Of a stretch of 64,000 nucleotides of DNA, positions 18,674-29,211 are shown piece after piece. A program made the position numbers and the translations under genes. Source of the stretch: Picocystis sp. L7 (taxonomy: Eukaryota > Chlorophyta > Picocystophyceae > Picocystales > Picocystaceae); NCBI GenBank assembly GCA_020975725.1, contig QXJR01000018.1, forward strand, positions 434,001 to 498,000, given 5' to 3'. The notes below the pieces were generated by a model. It searched no databases and was not told the origin of the DNA. It saw only the letters and a list, made by a program, of their open reading frames with translations. Every line of letters starts with the position of its first letter. The first letter of the stretch is position 1.

Positions 18674-19330
18674 TCATTGTGCTCGCTCTCTCCAAGCTGC
18701 AATCCACTTCTTTCTATCCGTCACGCGTTCTTCAATGCATTCATTTTGTGCTGCTGACACCTCCAACTTGACTGCAGATTTTTTGTGCTTCCATTGTTTA
18801 ATCCAAGCTTTGCGATCGGCCAACCTCTCCTCTGTGGAATCGCTAGGAGATTCAGCTGGAGAGTCCATCTGTTTGACAACGAAGGCCACGCCTCTCTGAT
18901 TATCCAATGTTATCGTCGATCCAACAGCTGCTTCCCCCTGCCCTTTGATTCGCACATCATCAATTGTCATAGCTAATTTGCTGGAGCTTTGCAGTTGGGT
19001 TACTTTCACTTTGTTGCCAACGAGCTCCAGCTTTGCATGTTCGGCTTCCAAAGTTGGGACTGGAATCACCACATCCACCGCAGTTCCTGGGCGCGTGTCG
19101 GATCCCAGTACAAGGGCATTCTTCGTGAAAGTGATCGGGGAAGGCTCCCATGCGATGTACCCTTGCTTCGGTGAGTATGTCATGCATGCAAGCCTTTGGA
19201 CTGTGGTCAGCGGCGCAGGAACCAACTCCACACCCGCACGTACCGAGACAGCACCGCGCCTCCCTCGAGCTCCCTGGCGTCGGTACCGTGTTCTGGACGC
19301 ACCACACGTTCCCCTTTGCAATACAGCCAT
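18674..19330 (-). CDS. Plastid-targeted FHA-domain protein
   Basis: 218 aa from the ATG at 19330. The N-terminus (MAVLQRGTCGASRTRYRRQG) is an Arg/Ser-rich transit peptide ending near ...VSVRAG. An FHA fold spans about residues 68-150: LVLGSDTRPGTAVDVVIPVP, the EAEHAKLEL element matching the conserved SxxH motif, and the SKLAMTIDDVRI strand. FHA domains bind phosphothreonine peptides. The C-terminus carries a tandem repeat of about 16 residues, ERLADRKAWIKQWK and ERVTDRKKWIAAWR, separated by about 24 residues. The target and role are unknown; small plastid FHA proteins occur in plants and algae. Confidence 0.75.
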   Translation of the reverse strand: MAVLQRGTCGASRTRYRRQGARGRRGAVSVRAGVELVPAPLTTVQRLACMTYSPKQGYIAWEPSPITFTKNALVLGSDTRPGTAVDVVIPVPTLEAEHAKLELVGNKVKVTQLQSSSKLAMTIDDVRIKGQGEAAVGSTITLDNQRGVAFVVKQMDSPAESPSDSTEERLADRKAWIKQWKHKKSAVKLEVSAAQNECIEERVTDRKKWIAAWRERAQ

Positions 19331-20853
19331 TTTAAGCAGTTCGTGAAACGCGCTCTTCGGACGTGCGCTTCTCTGCAATCACCGTCGGATTGGATCGGAT
19401 TGAAATCAGATAAGGTTGGCCTGGCATGTGGAGGTCACACTCCCTTCGGGGGTGCTTATTGACCGATCGAAGACAAAGGGTCAAAGCAGTTGCGATGTGA
19501 AAACGTCAAAGGTTGTTGTAAAGGATGGGTTTTGATGGACGGGTGAAGGGACATGGTAGCTTGAATCCCAACCGTACAACGTGAGCCTTTGTACGGACAA
19601 GAGGAATTGCTAGCACGTTGTGGCGATCTAGGTCGTCTTGCCAACATGCCAAAGAGAAGAATCTTGACAAGTCAACGAAAGCATGCTCTTCAAGCAAGCT
19701 GGGACTTGGAGTCGTGGCCAAGTTCGTTCATCTCGAAGTTGGCCAAGTGTTGCAAGGCCTCCACAACAAGTGTGGACCGATATCTCAGCTCGTTAAAACA
19801 CAAGTGATCCTCCACTACGTACTCTGTAACGTATTGATCGATGAGTATGCGGTCGCTTAAAGTGTGATTTCAATAAGTTGTTAGCGTGATGGGGCACGCG
19901 TTCCTTTGTGCTAGATGACCACGCGATTACGATGGGCTCAATTGTGCCATCAAGGGAACCATCACCAATGAAGATGGCAACGGGGACTTGAGTGCGTCCA
20001 GGAGTGTTTCCATCCCCATGAAATTGACGTAGTGCGGAGTGTTTTGCATGTTTGGATGTTGGAGGGTTCAAGATTTCATCCACGGCACGCCTCGCGTAAA
20101 CGAGCGCTTGAAAGCTAGAATTCTGTAGTGGTGTAGCAAATTGTTATCGGAAATCAACGCTGACAACGAATACGATTTGCAACTGATCATGGCCTGCCAA
20201 TTGTGTGGAAGAAACCTCCACGGCCGTGGGGTGTGGGTGGACGTTGAGGCTTGTCGTCCAAACCTTTGTCACGCCAAACATGCATTGCTTTGCGACTCCA
20301 TGCCATGGTGATTGGGGTTGCATTACCATTCCAAGGATATAATGCTTGGCAACGAATCTTTCGTTCAGGCTCCCAATGTCGATTCCATCTCCCCTGTGTT
20401 TGCTATCGTGCACTATTGTTGTTGCTTTGCTCACCTTTGTCTTCTCGAAGTGGACAGAGGAATGCGGCACACGACGAGACGAGCGACGGTGGGCATGAAC
20501 CCATGCGTCCCATTGCATGTTGGAATCGTCGAATCAATGGAAAGGAATGCGTGGTTGTTCGATTTCAACTTGCATTCCGGTGTCATGCACGAAAGGTCAC
20601 CTGCACATCCGGCCTCGTGTCCACATCCCTTCTGTTCTCGGAGGGGACTCCTCATCGCACATGCTCCACGTCCCATCAAGACGGGAAAACGTCCCTTTAT
20701 TGGGTCCACCTTCATCCACATGCGTCGAGGACGTAACCCGCCGAGGACAGGTAGGAGGGCCAACCATCTTCCTCGTCGGTACAGGATGGATTCGTCGTCG
20801 AATCGCTTCGATCGGTGCGTGGTCGCATGCGCCATTGGCGCGAGTTTTGCACG
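19331..20853. other. Divergent intergenic, FHA protein / SAMHD1-like
   Basis: About 1.5 kb. Only short frames on both strands without family features; no splice-site pair, repeat or RNA gene recognised. Confidence 0.35.
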
Positions 20854-22419
20854 ATGGATCCATTCCTGGAGGACGAGAACCTGCCTTTCAGCCAAGCTGC
20901 GCGGTTCCACAGCTCGGAAGACGTTATGAACGAACCGCCTTTCATGCTGGAAGGGACGCTTCCGCCTTCCGAAGGATCAGGCGAGGGAAGCTCGAGGTCG
21001 AAAGTGTTCAACGATCCTGTCCACAAACACATCCGCGTGTCTGGACTGGCGGTCGACATCATCGACACGCCGCAATTCCAGAGGCTGAGAGACCTGAAGC
21101 AGCTTGGAACGAGCTACATGGTGTTCCCAGGTGCCTCCCACAACCGTTTCGAACACAGCATCGGCGTCGGATACCTGGCCGAAGACACGGCCACAAGGTT
21201 CTATCGGAATCAAAGGGAAGAGTTGGACATGGAACTTGCAGATCTGAAGGTTGTCTCGATTGCAGGGCTGTGCCACGACCTCGGACACGGTCCCTTCAGC
21301 CACGTTTTCGATAACGAGTTCCTACGGGTATGCCTCAACAAGTCGAGCGAGCAGGTGGAAGAAATCTGGACCCATGAAGAAATGTCGACCAGGCTGCTGG
21401 ATCTGATCATCGATGAAAATCACATCGATGGGATAGATGAAAGAGATTTAAGAAGGGCCAAGGATATCATCACTTCAAGCCTTGGAACCAACGGATACGG
21501 AGGGCACAATAGAAAGTCCTTCTTGAGCGAAATTGTTGCCAATGGAAGGAATGGCGTGGATGTAGACAAGTTCGACTACTTGGTCCGTGACAGCAAAATG
21601 TGCGGGGTCCCCATTGGTTGGGATGCTGATCGTTTGCGACCTTTCATGAAAGTAATTGACGGGGAGATTTGTTTCAAAGCAAGTGAATACCATAATGTTT
21701 TCGATATGTTTGCAACAAGAGCAAGCTTGTATAGGCGCATCTACACACACAAGAAGGCCAAGGCAATCGAGTACATGCTTGTTGATGCACTAATTGCAGC
21801 TAATCCGCATCTGAAGATAGCAGAGAAAATAAACAGCCCAGAAGATTTCACAACGCTCGATGACACCATAATACGGAGGATTGAGTACTCCACAGAGTAT
21901 GCATTACGCGACGCCAAAGCAATCATCCAGCGTCTAAGAAAGCGGGACATCTATAAGTATGTCAATGAGTTCACTGTACCTACCGATCAGCTGAAACATT
22001 GGAAACCTGTGACTGCAGTGGACATCACAACTCACCAGCAAAGTGGCAATTTGCGACCGGAAGATATTGTTGTTCAAAACTTGAAGATCGATTATGCCAA
22101 AGGCAATAAGAATCCAGTTGACTATGTTTCATTTTTTCAGGAGTATGATAGCACCACAAAGTTCCACATAGCAGAGGAGAAGATATCAAGTATGCTTCCA
22201 CGGGTGTTTTTGGAGAGGAAAGTGCGTGTTTTCTCTAAAAGTTCTCAAGACCACGTGAGGAAGCAGGTCGCTGAAGCCTTCGAAGAGTTCCAGAGGAAAA
22301 CATTCGGCACCTCTGCACAAGTGCATGCGACCCCCCAGAAACCCTGCAGGAAGAGGGTGCGTCGTTTGGGTGAACTTTCTTCCCGGTCCCTGTTCACCAG
22401 TGTAGAAAATGGGCAATGA
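20854..22419 (+). CDS. SAMHD1-like HD-domain dNTP triphosphohydrolase
   Basis: 521 aa from the ATG at 20854. The HD phosphohydrolase core is complete: DTPQFQRLRDLKQLG near residue 70, the metal His in HNRFEHSIGVGYLA near 100, the HD pair in GLCHDLGHGPFSHVFD near 140, and the later Asp in FDYLVRDSKMCG near 245. The IRVSGLAVDIIDTP lead-in is typical of SAMHD1. There is no N-terminal SAM domain, as in most plant and protist homologues. The enzyme cleaves dNTPs to nucleosides and triphosphate and controls dNTP pools. The basic C-terminus (KPCRKRVRRLG) may be a nuclear signal. AATAAA at 22478 follows the stop. Confidence 0.88.
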   Translation: MDPFLEDENLPFSQAARFHSSEDVMNEPPFMLEGTLPPSEGSGEGSSRSKVFNDPVHKHIRVSGLAVDIIDTPQFQRLRDLKQLGTSYMVFPGASHNRFEHSIGVGYLAEDTATRFYRNQREELDMELADLKVVSIAGLCHDLGHGPFSHVFDNEFLRVCLNKSSEQVEEIWTHEEMSTRLLDLIIDENHIDGIDERDLRRAKDIITSSLGTNGYGGHNRKSFLSEIVANGRNGVDVDKFDYLVRDSKMCGVPIGWDADRLRPFMKVIDGEICFKASEYHNVFDMFATRASLYRRIYTHKKAKAIEYMLVDALIAANPHLKIAEKINSPEDFTTLDDTIIRRIEYSTEYALRDAKAIIQRLRKRDIYKYVNEFTVPTDQLKHWKPVTAVDITTHQQSGNLRPEDIVVQNLKIDYAKGNKNPVDYVSFFQEYDSTTKFHIAEEKISSMLPRVFLERKVRVFSKSSQDHVRKQVAEAFEEFQRKTFGTSAQVHATPQKPCRKRVRRLGELSSRSLFTSVENGQ

Positions 22420-22477
22420 GACCTTGTCCATCACAACCCTATTGGTACTTGGCTTGCCACCTTTTACAATGGCAACT

Positions 22478-22483
22478 AATAAA
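22478..22483 (+). terminator. Polyadenylation hexamer for SAMHD1-like gene
   Basis: AATAAA 59 bp after the stop, within the 83-bp gap to the convergent bestrophin gene. Confidence 0.5.
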
Positions 22484-22502
22484 TTGTCATGCGTGTTGCA
22501 AG

Positions 22503-23759
22503 TTATGCAGGACTACCCTGCTGTCCCATGGTGTACTTTTCCGACGCTTCCACACAGACCCGTATATCTCTTTGTACAGCATGGCAGAGAGGCAGTAGAG
22601 GAAGTACGCAAAACGGTTCTTCTATCTCAATCCCAATTTCATCGATCCCAAAGAGGATGTAGGACATGAAAAACATAGTAGGAATGGTAACGTATCCCAT
22701 GCCCGGGGCTAGTGCAAATGGAAGCCCCAATAACCATATCATGACCGACCTCGAAATATGTCTTGTGTAAGACAGAGGTATGGGTGTCGTCAATATCCGC
22801 TCGCAGCCACCAGCACAAAGGCCCAGCCCTGTAATTGCTCGTTCTATCTCCCTGGCGGCAAACAACGGAATAGCCCCTTCCTTAACTGCGTCTGACAAAA
22901 GGCACGACATCCGATTCTCAATCTCCAGCAGGTAGTTGTTGGACTCAAGTATCTCATTGCACAAATCTTCATCGATGATTTCTCTGAATTTATGGGACGG
23001 GTCATCACGGAACTTTGTATCGTCATTCGCATTGGATTGGCTCCTGCCAGATCTGAGTGCACTCTTGAGAGCAAAAGGGAAGAGCTCCACGTACCTCAGG
23101 AGTGGATCCCTCCTTCCTTCAGGCAAGTAGGAGCATACTACCCTTGCAATATCCCTGCAGTATGCGACACACTGTCCCCAGACGACCCTGCCTTCATTGA
23201 ACCTTGCATAGCTAGAGTTGGTCCGGAAGACTAGTAGCAGACCAAGTGCTGTTCCCAGCAGCTGAAACGGGACTACGCTTAGCGAGAAAACAAGATGTGG
23301 TGGTAATAGAAAGCTTTGCATCACGGCCACCACCGTCGTACCCACAATCAGCATGCAAGGTTTGAAAATTCTTCGGAACACCGTGGATTGGAAAAGATTC
23401 AACAGGTGCCTTCGGTAGCGATTCACCGAGCGATGGCGTTGCCATTTGTCTTGGTTGTACAGTTGGCTTATGGTGGTTCCCTCTGAGATGAGTGTTCGAT
23501 TCAGCCCAGGATCCAAGTCTGCCAATTGCTTGCGCACGTCGGTCTCCGCTTCCCTCGCTTTCTGTTCTCCCACCAGCATCACGTACAAGGCCGACAGGAA
23601 GCTTCCGCCAGATTCGCGGGTGTCGCCATCGATACCATGTGCATCTTTGCGTGCAGATCGAGCCAACACGACTTTCTGGCGTCTCCTGGATCCCGAAACC
23701 TTCGACTTGGTGTGCGTTGTGGCGCGCGTCCGCGTGGCCAACATCCTCGTCGCTTCCAT
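22503..23759 (-). CDS. Bestrophin-like (VCCN-type) plastid anion channel 1
   Basis: 418 aa from the ATG at 23759. MEATRMLATRTRATTHTK is transit-peptide-like, so the longer upstream frame (to 23927) is not used. The family core (PF01062) is recognised from the NRYRRHLLNLFQSTVFRRIF amphipathic stretch, LLGTALGLLLVFRTNSSYAR near residue 185, and FNEGRVVWGQCV. A C-terminal helix pair (VMIWLLGLPFALAP, GIDEIGIEIEEPFCVLPLLP) completes it. In plants VCCN1 is a thylakoid chloride channel that tunes proton motive force; plastid location here is inferred from the N-terminus. Convergent with the SAMHD1-like gene. A second family member lies at 49010-50284. Confidence 0.85.
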   Translation of the reverse strand: MEATRMLATRTRATTHTKSKVSGSRRRQKVVLARSARKDAHGIDGDTRESGGSFLSALYVMLVGEQKAREAETDVRKQLADLDPGLNRTLISEGTTISQLYNQDKWQRHRSVNRYRRHLLNLFQSTVFRRIFKPCMLIVGTTVVAVMQSFLLPPHLVFSLSVVPFQLLGTALGLLLVFRTNSSYARFNEGRVVWGQCVAYCRDIARVVCSYLPEGRRDPLLRYVELFPFALKSALRSGRSQSNANDDTKFRDDPSHKFREIIDEDLCNEILESNNYLLEIENRMSCLLSDAVKEGAIPLFAAREIERAITGLGLCAGGCERILTTPIPLSYTRHISRSVMIWLLGLPFALAPGMGYVTIPTMFFMSYILFGIDEIGIEIEEPFCVLPLLPLCHAVQRDIRVCVEASEKYTMGQQGSPA

Positions 23760-25248
23760 GGTCGATGCCTGTGGATGGATCGAACCCAGGACCTCTCCTT
23801 CTCCACCTTCGTTTGAACCCGAGGGTCCTTCCTTTCGGAGCCCTTTCGAAAGGGAGCGGATGAACCCGGAGAAGAGGGCATCCGAGGCCAGAGACGCACG
23901 TGGGGCGTCACCGGATGGGAACAACACCCCAAATCAGACCAAGTGCTGGGGGAGGGGACGGATGGCGGAGGCGGGTGTGGGACCGTACGGATGAGGTTGC
24001 GTCCCAGGCACGAGTGGAACCAGCAACTTCCTACGTGCCTCCTCGTGGAACAACAAACACGCAAGGATGAACGAATGAGAGTTCATGACGCTTTGGGTGC
24101 TGACACCCCAGACCTCCAAAGGTCGCCATCTGCTTCTCCTATCCTCCTCCTACATGGATGCAGGAAGCACGGTAGGATCCTCTAGGTCGAAGTACTTATT
24201 TCAAGAACATCCTTACCGAATTTTGATGAGAGACAATCAGCTCACGAAACCCCCAATCGCGCGTCTTCCTCACGAATCAAGGGCGCAACCTACCACTATC
24301 GGAAGGAATCAAAGGGGTACAACTCATTGTTTTGCCCATGTAGACTCGTTCCACAACGCATGAATGTTAAAAATAAATGATGACTGCTCCCGAGGACATG
24401 TGCAGAGGATTTCAAGCAAAGCACATCCCAGTGCATTGGTGAAAGTCAGGTTTGACACATTCACTCATGCAAGCCAATTCAATGCATTTCTGGAAAAGGC
24501 ATAACTTTCTTCGCACATCTTGCGAGGAAGTCTGCAGATGATACTTCCATCGTAAGGCTTAAAATGACATGGAATGCTTTTGAGCAGCCGAAAGAGACCA
24601 GTCCCAATGGTTGCGATGGCATGATAGTATCAACATCTACACCTAAAATGTCTCTCAGCAAAGCAATGTCTGGCCCCAACGGCACTTGGCCTTGTCATGC
24701 ACAACTTTGTACCCCACTATGAGAGCCCATCGGAGAAACGATAAACATGCACAGTGTGCGGAAAGCCTTGAACATACCAAGTTGGGCCTGACTGCGGCTA
24801 TACATCAGGCATCACCGCAAAATGACGTGCTGCAACTGGCATTGTGTTGCGATTACTCACCATTGACGCCGAAAGTTGCGATTGAATCACCGCAGAAACG
24901 TGTAGAAGTGATGGTAGCCACCCCAATGTTGTGACGCAGAGCAAAACGCTTGCTTTGCTGTGGTATCCTTTCAATTCTTTGGACTTTTTCACCCCATGCA
25001 GTTGTGCCTCAACGGCACAATCTGTAGTGCGCCTTTAACTTGAGAGCAGCTCCTGTGCTGGCGATGCACTGTTGTATCAGCTCACAGGGATGACATGATT
25101 GGAAAGAGTGTGACCGCCTGTATAGTTGTTGATCAAGAATAAAATGGTCGATTATCCATATTGGAATTATTTCTAGTGATCATTGAAAACATCGACGGCT
25201 CAGCGTGAGCGAATAAGAAATGTTTTCGCAGTTTCTGACCCATTGGCA
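23760..25248. other. Intergenic with an unresolved gene candidate
   Basis: 23760-24478 holds nothing recognisable. 24479-25010 is discussed as a separate candidate. 25011-25248 is AT-rich and looks like the 3' UTR of the GT2 gene. Confidence 0.35.
24479..24960 (-). CDS. Candidate two-exon gene (unresolved, low confidence)
   Basis: On the minus strand a protein-like stretch (RHNIGVATITSTRFCGDSI) ends at a consensus donor GTGAGT (exon end 24861). It joins in phase to FGVN-GQVPLGPDIALLRDIL starting at 24690 and runs to a TGA at 24479. The start of the first exon and any upstream exon are not resolved, and the putative intron has no CTGAC. The plus strand has comparably open frames, including one with a CTGAC/CAG acceptor at 24788-24809. 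No family recognised. Confidence 0.25.
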
Positions 25249-27372
25249 TCAGATTATGCTGATTTCTTCGGTGCTGGTCCGGTCTGCCGGCGCCTCATCC
25301 AGACTGGCTAGTTTCGCGAGACTTCCCTTAAACGCTGGGATATGGATGCACACTTTTTTTCCCTGCACACTCAATGCCTGAATGGCCCAGAAGGAAACAA
25401 GATTGTACCCAAGAACCACAAAAGGTGTCAGAAGCAAGTGCCACAGGTTGACCCATATGCTGACAGCCTTGCTGCCAAGAAGTCTACGAATCCTCGCATC
25501 AACCAAGAACATGATGAAGAAGATCAGGTAACTCCCTCCGGTCAGCCCCAATACCGTTGGAATAAACCAAGGGGGGTCGTAACCAGTCTTCCCTGACAGC
25601 TCCAGAAACCATGGAGGAAAGGAAGTCCCCAAGAGCACTACTATGCCTGATGCGTTCAGAATGACTAAGTGTAGGTGCACAAACTTGATGATGTACCGTA
25701 AAAGCACAAAAAAGCGAATGCGATTCGTAAGCAGCCCACCAACAATGATGTAATGAAATGTTTCTGCAGCTCCAATGGTCCATCGTTGTGCTTGCTTTGC
25801 CCACTCCTGAATCTGCATCCAGGTCGTTGCACCGCATGTTGGTCCCGCTATGAGGGGAAGATAGATTGGACGAAGTTCGGTGTGCCCTCCTGTGGCAATC
25901 TGGCAATCAACCATAAAGTGCACGTCTTCCATCTGGTATGAAGGTTCAAAGAAGAATCCACATCCATTTGCTACTTTAAGCAAGCACAGTTCCAGCATGC
26001 AGCTGTAGATTCCATTATTTTGGATTTTGTGTGGAATAATCCATCCCATTTGCATAAATGGACGAAACAGCCCTGTCACACGAACATAGAAGGGAGGCAT
26101 GCCCCACGTGTAAAAAATTGGGGCCTGCCAGATGCACTGATGAGGGCATTTCGAACGAGGTCTGTCCCGTTCCAAGTACTCGAAATACATTGAGGGAAAG
26201 ATCGTGTCTGCATCACAACTGGTAACTGTGATCATCGTTGGATCCAGCATACTTCCTGAAACACTCTGATACATGTGCTCTGCATGGAATTGGGGCACCT
26301 GTCCCTCATACAGCTCTTCCAGAGCAACTTTCAGCGCCCAATTCTCATTGCTGCACTTTCCAGGTACCTCGTTTGGAAGCCCGCTGGGATGGACAGAGTA
26401 TATTAATTTATAGAAAACGGTACCATGGGTCTTGTTCAAAGCATGCTCCATTGACTCGCGGGCAGGGGTCTTCTCCTCCATCCCCAGGACAACAATGATG
26501 CGCTCGTGAACAGTCTGCTCAGCCAAAGTTTGGATCGTCATTTCGATCACATCCAATGGTTCCTGGTACACTGGTAAAACGACGATGTGATACATTTCCG
26601 GACCGTCAGCAGATTTGCTTGCGCCGTCATCCACGCCAACATTCTCTACCTCGCAACCATCCATGGCTATACCAGCATTCTCGGACCATTTGCCCCCCAT
26701 CGTCTTGATAATCCTGTTTAAGTAGATCCATGCCCTCAAGCACATCCAAAGCCACACCGCCACCTGATGGGCATAGAGTGCAACAAACAGTGCCAGGACC
26801 GGCGTGGAACTACTGGCAGCAAATGGGACCCAGAAAGGAAGAGTGACGATAATCCAAAGAAAGATTGTCAGTATGAGATAGTAGCGAAGCACGAGACGGG
26901 GCATTTGGGTGTTGGATGCCGGAATATCCTTGACCATCGTTTCCAGGTGTACGAGATTTTGCGAGTCTCGCTTTCCATCTCCTTGGTCCTCCTCCGATGC
27001 TGGCGGACCAATCTTTGCCCCGGACGTGACCTGGCTACTGCAGATGGAAGTGAAGCTTTTCGTCCTCTCTCTGTTGTAATTCAGGTGCTCAGGATCAAAA
27101 TCCTTGTCCTTTCTCGTGGACAGGCGCTCAAGGACAGACATCTGCCTCTCCACCCTCAGCAGAGGGGGTGGACTGCTGTTGCCAAGGTTCGAGCATACTT
27201 CTGGTCTAGGACTTGTGTTTTCTTCGTCAGCAATCTCAAGCTTCTCTATGAATGGCTTTGACGCATTTGCAGCGCTCTGCAAGCTCTCAGAGGCCTGCAT
27301 ACTTGCACTTCCTCTTAGCGACGGCAGGACTCTTCCTGTCGGCGGCAGCTTCGATCGATTCTGTCCCTCCAT
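25249..27372 (-). CDS. Multi-pass family 2 glycosyltransferase (processive type)
   Basis: 707 aa from the first ATG in frame (27372). A disordered N-terminus of about 160 residues is followed by two transmembrane helices (YYLILTIFLWIIVTLPFWV; ALFVALYAHQVAVWLWM). A cytosolic GT2 domain carries VVLPVYQEP near residue 270, the metal-binding CDADTIFP near 385, the acceptor-site MEDVHFM near 475 and QAQRW (the QxxRW motif of processive synthases) near 520. Several helices close the protein. Together these indicate a membrane polysaccharide or glycolipid synthase; the product cannot be deduced. It resembles bacterial-type CESA/HAS-fold GT2s rather than plant CesA, since no Zn finger or plant-conserved region is present. 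Confidence 0.75.
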   Translation of the reverse strand: MEGQNRSKLPPTGRVLPSLRGSASMQASESLQSAANASKPFIEKLEIADEENTSPRPEVCSNLGNSSPPPLLRVERQMSVLERLSTRKDKDFDPEHLNYNRERTKSFTSICSSQVTSGAKIGPPASEEDQGDGKRDSQNLVHLETMVKDIPASNTQMPRLVLRYYLILTIFLWIIVTLPFWVPFAASSSTPVLALFVALYAHQVAVWLWMCLRAWIYLNRIIKTMGGKWSENAGIAMDGCEVENVGVDDGASKSADGPEMYHIVVLPVYQEPLDVIEMTIQTLAEQTVHERIIVVLGMEEKTPARESMEHALNKTHGTVFYKLIYSVHPSGLPNEVPGKCSNENWALKVALEELYEGQVPQFHAEHMYQSVSGSMLDPTMITVTSCDADTIFPSMYFEYLERDRPRSKCPHQCIWQAPIFYTWGMPPFYVRVTGLFRPFMQMGWIIPHKIQNNGIYSCMLELCLLKVANGCGFFFEPSYQMEDVHFMVDCQIATGGHTELRPIYLPLIAGPTCGATTWMQIQEWAKQAQRWTIGAAETFHYIIVGGLLTNRIRFFVLLRYIIKFVHLHLVILNASGIVVLLGTSFPPWFLELSGKTGYDPPWFIPTVLGLTGGSYLIFFIMFLVDARIRRLLGSKAVSIWVNLWHLLLTPFVVLGYNLVSFWAIQALSVQGKKVCIHIPAFKGSLAKLASLDEAPADRTSTEEISII

Positions 27373-28675
27373 CCTGACTTGCACAGCTCGCCTGGGTGCT
27401 CCTGGTCCTTCTCTCCACCTCGAGTCGTCTAGCCACCGCCGTTTTAGCGCGCAGGAGCCTCTTCTTAGCGCCTTCCATGGCTCATGACGTTCACACCAAC
27501 AAGCCCAAATGTCACGTGGGATGACGAATCCTGCTTTTTTACACGTGTTAACAAGGTGGGGCGGAAGCCTTCACGAATATCCCCTTCGTATCCTCGGGAG
27601 CACGCGTACCCAAAAAGAAAGAATGACGAGTACGTCTTGTTTCGAAAGGGACACGAATGTCATGCGTTGCAGAGGATGGTGAGTGGGGGAGATGGCGGAG
27701 GAGAACCGCATGTCTTCGAAAAATATCTCGTTTAATCGAGCGCAACGAACACTTTGGACTCGTCCGAGGGTGGAATGACGGCTCCTCGGAAAGGGCATGC
27801 ACGCCGCATCAAACGTGCCAAGGGACTGACCACGTGGAGGAAGCAAGAGGACAATCAACCTAGTCGATGTGGCCATCAACAAGAGCAAACCGTCCACCAG
27901 AAGGAGGCAACATGGGTCGTACTCAACCATAAAATGAAGGGCAAGGACCACGATGGACCTCCTCTAGCTCTGTTCACAATTCGAACATGCATCGTAACGT
28001 GCTCGAATATCCAATGCCCGAGCATCCACGACCCGTCGCGAGAGCCCCTGCAATGACAACATGGTCGAGGTTGGGCCGCACTTCCCCCGAAACAGCTTTG
28101 TTTCCCTTATTCGGTGAGGAAGCTTTCTTTAAAGAGCAACGTAGATCGTCCGCTGTACTTCCTCTAGGTGGAATTCTTGCGAACAAGCCACCGCTCCTCC
28201 ATCTTCGTTGCCAAGAGCAAGTTCTACACCTGAATGAAGCTAGTCCATGCATGATCTATCGAGCTTCGCAAACTTCCGTGAGAGCATGGACGCATCGTCC
28301 ATGCCTCCACGTGCATCAGACATTGCTCTTCATTTGAAAATGGAGCATTGGATTTCGCGTCGTGGGTACATCTTTGTCGGCGTTTCGCGTGTGTCGCGTT
28401 GACTTTGTGACAGATGAAATTGTGCTTCGTGCGAGGTGCACCGATTCCTTTCGAATGCGCTGCAAACGATGCGATGTGAAACCGCCCCTTTGTTTTGGGT
28501 GAAGCATCGGGGCGTTCGACGCGTAGGTGTTCGTTCATCCTCGTTTATCCGGCTTCCCCTGAACCCATTTGGAGTTGTTTCATGTAATTGTTCATTTCAT
28601 CCTTCCACGTGGCCAGATTGGTGTCGAGTGGTGCGCCGACCGAGCCCAAGTCCACGCACTCGACGCCAGTGCACG
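27373..28675. other. Divergent intergenic, GT2 / trigger factor
   Basis: 1.3 kb. One GTTAAC near 27544. A GTGAGT at 27679 and a CTGAC near 27827 with AG at 27847 could define an intron of a tiny 76-codon plus-strand ORF ending at 28056, but its product resembles nothing. Otherwise empty. Confidence 0.3.
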
Positions 28676-29203
28676 ATGCATTGCGCGCATGCGACGCGTC
28701 CTCGACACGTGAACGCGATCCGTGGACTCGGAAGGAAGGCCACGGGAGCGGTGGCGGCCTTGCCTGGCGTGGCAGTGGAAAGCGAAGGGCCGAAGGAAGG
28801 CCAAGTGCCGGTGAAAGTGAACGTGGATGGAAAGTACACGCAGAGCACGTACGATCGCGTCGTGAGGGAATTGGCCGCTTCCACGCCAGCCGTTCCGGGC
28901 TTTCGGAAGGCCAAAGGTGGCAAGAATGCGCTCATTTCCTCCAAAGTCGTCGTGCAGATGCTCGGCCAGAAGCGAGTGAGCGGATTCGTGGTGCAGACCA
29001 TCGTCACCGACGTGCTGGCGGATTGGGCGAAAGACGAAGGCTTGCAAGTGGACAAGGAGGCGAAGGTGGACCAGGAGCAAGGCGAACTGTTGGCTGGATT
29101 CAAGCCTGGAAAGCCCTTGGAATTCACTGCGGTGTTGAACCTGGAAGAAAGCGAGGACGCACAGACGTCGGAGGAAACCACCGCAGAGGCTGCAACGGAG
29201 TGA
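28676..29203 (+). CDS. Short plastid trigger factor (ribosome-binding domain only)
   Basis: 175 aa from the ATG at 28676. The first ~35 residues (MHCAHATRPRHVNAIRGLGR) are transit-like. The remainder is the trigger factor N-terminal fold, with the ribosome-docking signature VPGFRKAKGGKN near residue 75 (GFRK motif) and the terminal beta strand LEFTAVLNLEE. Bacterial trigger factor has added PPIase and chaperone domains of about 300 residues; they are absent here. A ribosome-tethered role at plastid ribosomes is inferred. The stop is followed after 8 bp by an AATAAA shared, through a palindrome, with the convergent PDRG1-like gene. Confidence 0.75.
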   Translation: MHCAHATRPRHVNAIRGLGRKATGAVAALPGVAVESEGPKEGQVPVKVNVDGKYTQSTYDRVVRELAASTPAVPGFRKAKGGKNALISSKVVVQMLGQKRVSGFVVQTIVTDVLADWAKDEGLQVDKEAKVDQEQGELLAGFKPGKPLEFTAVLNLEESEDAQTSEETTAEAATE

Positions 29204-29211
29204 TTCCACGG

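Noticed and set aside
27657-28056. Two-exon plus-strand ORF (76 codons) with GTGAGT donor and CTGAC branch
   Set aside because: Splice signals are present but the product has no protein character or family; it could be chance in 1.3 kb.
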